Below the pieces are notes generated by a model that saw only the letters and a program-made list of their open reading frames with translations, ran no database searches and had not been told where the DNA came from. A program made the translations under genes and the position numbers. This document shows, piece after piece, positions 57,781 through 64,000 of a DNA stretch of 64,000 nt; the stretch's first letter is position 1; each line of letters opens with the position of its first letter. The stretch is from Chaetoderma sp. LZ-2023a (lineage: Eukaryota; Mollusca; Caudofoveata; Chaetodermatida; Chaetodermatidae). The stretch spans positions 37,478,668 to 37,542,667 of the forward strand of contig CM067367.1 in assembly GCA_034401795.1 (NCBI GenBank), given 5' to 3'.

Positions 57781-58159
57781 CTCCAGGTACATTCCATTTA
57801 AGTGAAAGTGTATCAGAATATGTAAATGCACATTAAATACTGTCGCGGTTCAAATTTGGTTTGATTGTTATGCCATCTAACGTTTGATTGTGTTGTTCTG
57901 TGTGGTCATACACGTGCTGCACTAGGTCACGAGAAGGCCCCCTCGCCACTTAATCCAATAAAACCCATGAACATTATAATATGTAGAGTGCAGCACTGAG
58001 AGAGTGGTGGTGATGGTGTTTGCCTATGTAGCTTTCACACCAGCTAAATACCGGGAAAGCTAGATATAAAATATATTGCTTAAGATGTCATAATTGAAAA
58101 ACAGATTTAATTCAGGCACACACATGTACACTCCAAGTTGTTTACATTTATTTGAACAA

Positions 58160-58555
58160 ATGTTGTCTTGCTATATGTAAATACATTGCATTCAGGAAAA
58201 TTGAGGGTTGTGTGTATTAATGAATAATATAGCAAAAGTGTGTGGATTATCACCTACCACACCAAGCTAAGTAGAGCATCTAATCTAGGAGAATCACAAG
58301 CAGATACTTTAAAATCATATACTGAACTAAGATTTCTGTAATTTCCTCGTGTCATTTTCCACCTTCTCCTGATATTCCGCCCTTAGTATGAGTATTGTGA
58401 TCAAGTTATTAAATTATGTTATAATATAGCAATCTAGGATGGCGTAAAGTTAGCTTGGTGTGGTAGGTGATAATCCACACACTTTTGCTCTATTATTCAT
58501 TAATACATACAACCCTCATTTGTCCTGAATCCGATGTATTTACATATACCAACAC
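58160..58555. mobile_element. MITE with ~100-bp terminal inverted repeats
   Basis: The left arm (58160-58267) begins TGTTGTCTTGCTATATGTAA and includes ATTGAGGGTTGTGTGTATTA, GTGTGTGGATTATCACC and TACCACACCAAGCTAAG. The right arm (58452-58555) is its inverse (TTGGTGTGGTAGGTGATAAT, ACATACAACCCTCAT). The ~185-bp centre has no open frame. Unrelated to the hairpin MITE. The right end abuts the (CT)n tract. Confidence 0.8.
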
Positions 58556-58558
58556 AAC

Positions 58559-58560
<2 letters not shown>

Positions 58561-58626
<66 letters not shown>
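58561..58626. repeat. (CT)n microsatellite
   Basis: Pure CT run next to the right end of the preceding MITE. Confidence 0.97.
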
Positions 58627-58628
<2 letters not shown>

Positions 58629-58949
58629 GCTTCATGGACGTTCATTTGTACAGCAGTTGCTAAAATATCTGCCGTGCAAACGGATTTCGAAATTTCGTCT
58701 TACGTGTTATTTCTAATGTGGCTTTTGTATTTATGGCCCCTCAATATCAAGCATCTGAGTGATGCCAAGCTGGCATAATTGGGCATTTTGAAAAAATGCC
58801 ATGTTTCCATGGCAACCATTACTAACATCGAAAAATACAAAAAGCCAAATATCTCAGGATCTACATGAGCGATGTTGATAATCTTGGTGTCTAAACATAT
58901 GTTCAGATCATGGTCTATATGCAAATTATTGTCCTTCAGTGCTTAGAAT

Positions 58950-59262
58950 GACGTCATAATAATTATGTCATAAATGATTCTATACTTCTGATTCTTTAAC
59001 TCCTAATAGTCCGACATGTTGTACGAATTGTATATCTATACTATTTAATAAACATCCTGTTGAATATTTTAAAACTAATTTGACTGGGCGTTGTTGCTGC
59101 CTATGGTAGCAATAGCACCCAGTCAAATTAGTTTCAAAATATTCAACAGCTTACCTGTATAGTTTTCTGGAAATTGATAGTCATGAAGTTCAGAAATCGA
59201 TGGATCACAACACGAGCGAGGTGTGGGTGGAGCTTAGATAGAGATGGGCGGGGCATAGCTAA
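58950..59262 (-). mobile_element. Hairpin MITE, nearly full copy
   Basis: ATGACGTCATAATAATTATG, ATTGTATATCTATACTATTT, then a palindrome at about 59056-59149 with centre TTGCTGCCTATGGTAGCAAT, TTACCTGTATAGTTTTCTGG, GGTGTGGGTGGAGCTTAGAT and GATGGGCGGGGCATAGCTAA. The left terminus is missing. Confidence 0.8.
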
Positions 59263-59459
59263 CAAGAGTTTTAGTGAACTCAACATACGACCGGAGACAT
59301 ACGTGTTTGAGGAATGCTAAATGTGAACAGTTTGTCTTTGATTATTCTCTGAGAAGGGGGGGGGGGTGCGACTTCTATTAGGTACATATTTGGAATCCAC
59401 GGCAAAGACATCACTAAGAATCTTGAAAGTCTACACAGCTGCATTGATCATTACAATTA

Positions 59460-60112
59460 CAACAAGACGATTTTGATGAATTCTAATCTTTCAAGGGAGG
59501 AAACTCTGGGAATATGGGCAGATTTTGCCGAAACGAAATTATGACACTTCGTCTATCATTAAAATATCTACTGAACAAAAAATTGTGAGCGTATGCTCAA
59601 AACTCTTCGAGATTTGGACCGGACAAGAAGATTTTGACGAATCTGATCTTTTCAAGGGAGATAACTCTTTTGAATATGTGCGGATTTTGTCGAAACGAAT
59701 TATGATGCTTCGTCTACCCCTAACATATCTGCTGAGAAAAAATTGCAAGTGTAGGTTCAAAACTCTTCGAGATTATGGCTTGGACAAGAAAATTTTGACA
59801 AATTTTAGCATTTCAAGGGAGATAACTTTGGAAAATATGGGCGGGTTTTACAGAAACGAAATTATGCCACTTCATCCATCCCTATCACATCTGATGAAAA
59901 GAATATTGTGGGTGTAGGTTCAAACCTCTTCGAGATATTGCTCGGACAAGAAAATTCTGACAAATTTTAGCTTTTCAAGGGAGATAACTCGGGCAAATAT
60001 GGGCGGATTTTACCGAAACGAAATCATTGCACTTCGTCTATCCCTAATACATCTTCTGACAATTTTTTTTTAGTGTAAGTTCAGAACATTTTGGGATCTT
60101 GTCCGGACAAGA
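59460..60112 (+). repeat. Tandem repeat, four ~165-bp units (molluscan-type)
   Basis: Units share TTCGAGAT, GGACAAGAAGATTTTGACGA (or close variant), TTTCAAGGGAGATAACTC and GGGCGGATTTTACCGAAACG with CTTCGTCTATCCCTAA. The 130-residue open frame here is a product of the repeat period being near a multiple of three. The AAGGGAGATAACTC phrase supports a molluscan source. Confidence 0.85.
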
Positions 60113-60117
60113 AATCA

Positions 60118-60163
60118 AACTGATGGACGGATGCATGGACGGAGGGACGGATGTACGGACGGC
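60118..60163 (+). repeat. GACGGA-type short repeat
   Basis: Irregular GACGGATG and GACGGAGG words directly after the tandem array, then GGCGAGTGCCATCACATAAG. Confidence 0.75.
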
Positions 60164-60169
60164 GAGTGC

Positions 60170-60840
60170 CATCACATAAGATGACCCCGTTTATGCAGGC
60201 ATATGAAAATGGAAATGTCCATTGTCATCTTGAAGCAGAACTAGCTGCAGATACAAACGTTATCGTGAAATTTCACAAAGGCAGAAGAGATCCAAGCTTC
60301 CACTGTTTTACTTTCCCCGCCACTTTATCTTTTGTGGTGAAATATCTGAGCTTGAAAAGAAACTGAAAAATCCTTCTCGCTGGGGACGAGTTGTGACTGT
60401 GTCGAACAGCCGAATGTGGTGCACAGAAATCACTTAAAGACATTATTTTAGAGACCAGTCATTCACGAGGAAATAGGTTGCCTAATGCCTGATGATGTTT
60501 GTTTGCGAGAAGAGGGAGCTGTTAGTGACTTGCAGGCAGCTGATGGGTGTGACTGTTATAATTGCAGAACAACATTATGGCTCAAAGGACTGACCAATTT
60601 GTAGTTTCAAGTAGCAGCGAAGCCCATGAATCAGACAGCAATGATAAACAATTCTATAAAGTTGCAAAAGCTGTAAATGAGGATAGAATGCAAATTGGAA
60701 TTTCCATCAATACCTATGAGCCATACAACAATATTGGGGGAAACCTTATTTCCAGAACACTGATCTTGACTGACTTGTCAAACTACTTCAGCGATGAGCT
60801 TCTCTAAGAGCAGCAGCTGGCAAGCAGTCTATCATTTCGT
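60170..60840 (+). other. Possible decayed coding sequence, unidentified
   Basis: Protein-like stretches on the plus strand. AELAADTNVIVKFHKGRRDP runs on in frame. In another frame, CGEISELEKKLKNPSRWGRV then VTVSN follows, and the frame at 60562-60807 reads QIGISINTYEPYNNIGGNLI and TLILTDLSNYFSDELL. Frame changes and stops separate them. I do not recognise the family. A degenerate transposon-associated protein is the likeliest explanation. Confidence 0.3.
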
Positions 60841-62946
<2,106 letters not shown>

Positions 62947-62949
62947 ACA

Positions 62950-63960
62950 ATACAATTATTATGTATGCATGCGGATATATGAGGGCATGCATACAGTGCG
63001 ATCCGTTATCGCGAATCCACATGGATGGCTCTCGCCATCCACATACCCGTTCATAATCAAACATTCTGCTGCATCCATGACAATAATGGCCACAAGTGTT
63101 TTTTGTAAAGTTTCTCCAGCGAGTCTGTGTACCGCGATCTGTATAAGCTGGTGGTGGTGCATGATCTATGGGTGCTGATATGTTGCTACTATTAATGGTC
63201 TCTGTACTAGTGTCGGAAGAAGTGGCGGATAAATTGAAAGTATGCGGTGTGGTGGTGCCAGTGATGCTGGGTGTCCAGATTATCTCACTTGCGGTGGTTG
63301 CTGTCATAATGGTGGTGTTCGCGGTGGTAGTGCTTGCTGACTGTTTACTGTGGAAGGCTGTGGTGATGCGGGATTATGTGGCGTCGGTTGCTGCTGAAAG
63401 CTTTCTGATCTTGGTGGCCTGGATGAGTTTACTGTACAGAGTACTGCTCGGATGTCTGCGATGTGATGTTTCCCCGTGTAAGGTTTGTCCGACGTAGTAG
63501 TCTTACAGATGGCGGGATCAATGGATGTGGTGTGCTGAGTTTCAGATGCGGTGCTTGTAGTTGCGGTGGTGCTGCATGATGATGTCATGGTGCTGGTGCT
63601 GCGTGCATATGCCGTGGTGATGGTTTCTGTGGTGGTGATGTCCTCGTTGGTCAGTAAAACGGTTGGTGATACAGAACAATCTGAAATCGTAGGTACTATA
63701 AGACTACTTATTGTCATTGGTACCGTTATCATAACTGAAATTGTCTGACCGATTGTGGATGGGGCTGATGTTGCTGTTGTGATTCCTGCCGGTGTTGATA
63801 TTGTGGGTGCAGGCAGTGTTGATGGTGCTGGTGCCGCTGTGGTGATGGCTGCTGTAGTTGCTGTGATAGCAAACGGGTTTCTGGTGTGGATGCGGAGGCT
63901 GTCTTCGAATGCAGTGAGTCAGGTTGGCATCTGTTGGTACACTTGGTTTTGGTCATCTTT
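62950..63960 (-). CDS. Thr/Ser/Pro/Gln-rich open region, hypothetical
   Basis: Three minus-strand frames follow one another with frame changes. 63956-63729 is Gln/His/Pro-rich ([16 protein letters not shown]). 63732-63304 is Thr/Ser-rich ([20 protein letters not shown]). 63307 to about 62950 is Thr-rich, then [20 protein letters not shown] and [20 protein letters not shown], a Cys/His cluster. The composition resembles a mucin-like or low-complexity region, and the terminal Cys/His cluster is the only specific-looking part. The frame changes at ~63730 and ~63306 and the (TA)n tract at the end argue against one intact exon. The hydrophobic plus-strand frame over 63168-63497 is its shadow. Confidence 0.3.
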
Positions 63961-64000
63961 CCGGTTGGAATCTCTTCAATTGGTTGGCGGTTTTCTAAAC

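Noticed and set aside
59525-59917. 130-residue open frame
   Set aside because: It lies wholly inside a ~165-bp tandem repeat, and its peptide is itself repeated, so it is a by-product of the repeat.
63168-63497. Hydrophobic plus-strand open frame that looks like a membrane protein
   Set aside because: It is the antisense of a Thr/Ser-rich (ACC/ACA) stretch, which always reads as Val/Gly/Leu on the other strand.

Overview
This is metazoan nuclear DNA, AT-rich and dominated by repeats: long microsatellites, many decayed transposons and one recognisable split host gene with kilobase-sized introns. No bacterial-style operons, tRNA, rRNA or CRISPR were seen. A marine invertebrate, most likely a mollusc, is my best guess. 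The basis is a tandem repeat at 59.4-60.1 kb whose units carry the phrase AAGGGAGATAACTC followed by GACGGACGG-type runs, a signature I associate with molluscan repeats. This is inference from memory.

The only convincing intact gene is a minus-strand monocarboxylate-transporter-like (SLC16, major facilitator) gene. Its four coding exons lie at about 34.16-33.96, 29.60-29.46, 24.09-23.31 and 16.07-15.79 kb. All three introns are phase 1, and the predicted product is about 468 residues. Its introns hold much of the repeat content of the middle of the window.

Region by region. 1-2.8 kb: hairpin MITEs and no gene. 2.8-10.4 kb: a large, old inverted repeat (foldback-like) with tandem repeats in both outer arms and a stretch of about 3 kb inside. 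10.4-11.4 kb: (TGGG)n and triplet microsatellites. 11.5-14.5 kb: a LINE tail and a decayed Penelope-like retroelement. 15.8-34.2 kb: the SLC16 gene with MITEs, LINE tails, an unclassified element (24.7-27.2 kb) and a decayed Jockey-like LINE with an inverted duplication (31.4-33.7 kb). 34.4-39.2 kb: MITEs and a hAT transposase remnant. 39.8-43.6 kb: a second, collinear copy of the unclassified element. 43.6-46.7 kb: microsatellites and fragments. 46.7-50.3 kb: a five-unit tandem array whose units contain three hairpins each. 51.7-55.3 kb: remains of an HMGXB3-like, zinc-finger-bearing transposon-type protein. 56.5-62.8 kb: LINE tail, tandem repeats, a MITE with roughly 100-bp terminal repeats, and unassigned sequence. 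62.8-64 kb: (TA)n and a Thr/Ser/Pro-rich open region.

The thread through the whole window is a MITE family. It has short CCTTTCCA-type ends, a giant central palindrome of roughly 45-bp arms, and one flank rich in TGACGTCA (CRE-like) sites. More than twenty whole or partial copies occur, some nested in other elements. The palindrome has also been absorbed into the tandem array and has hosted microsatellite growth in its loop.
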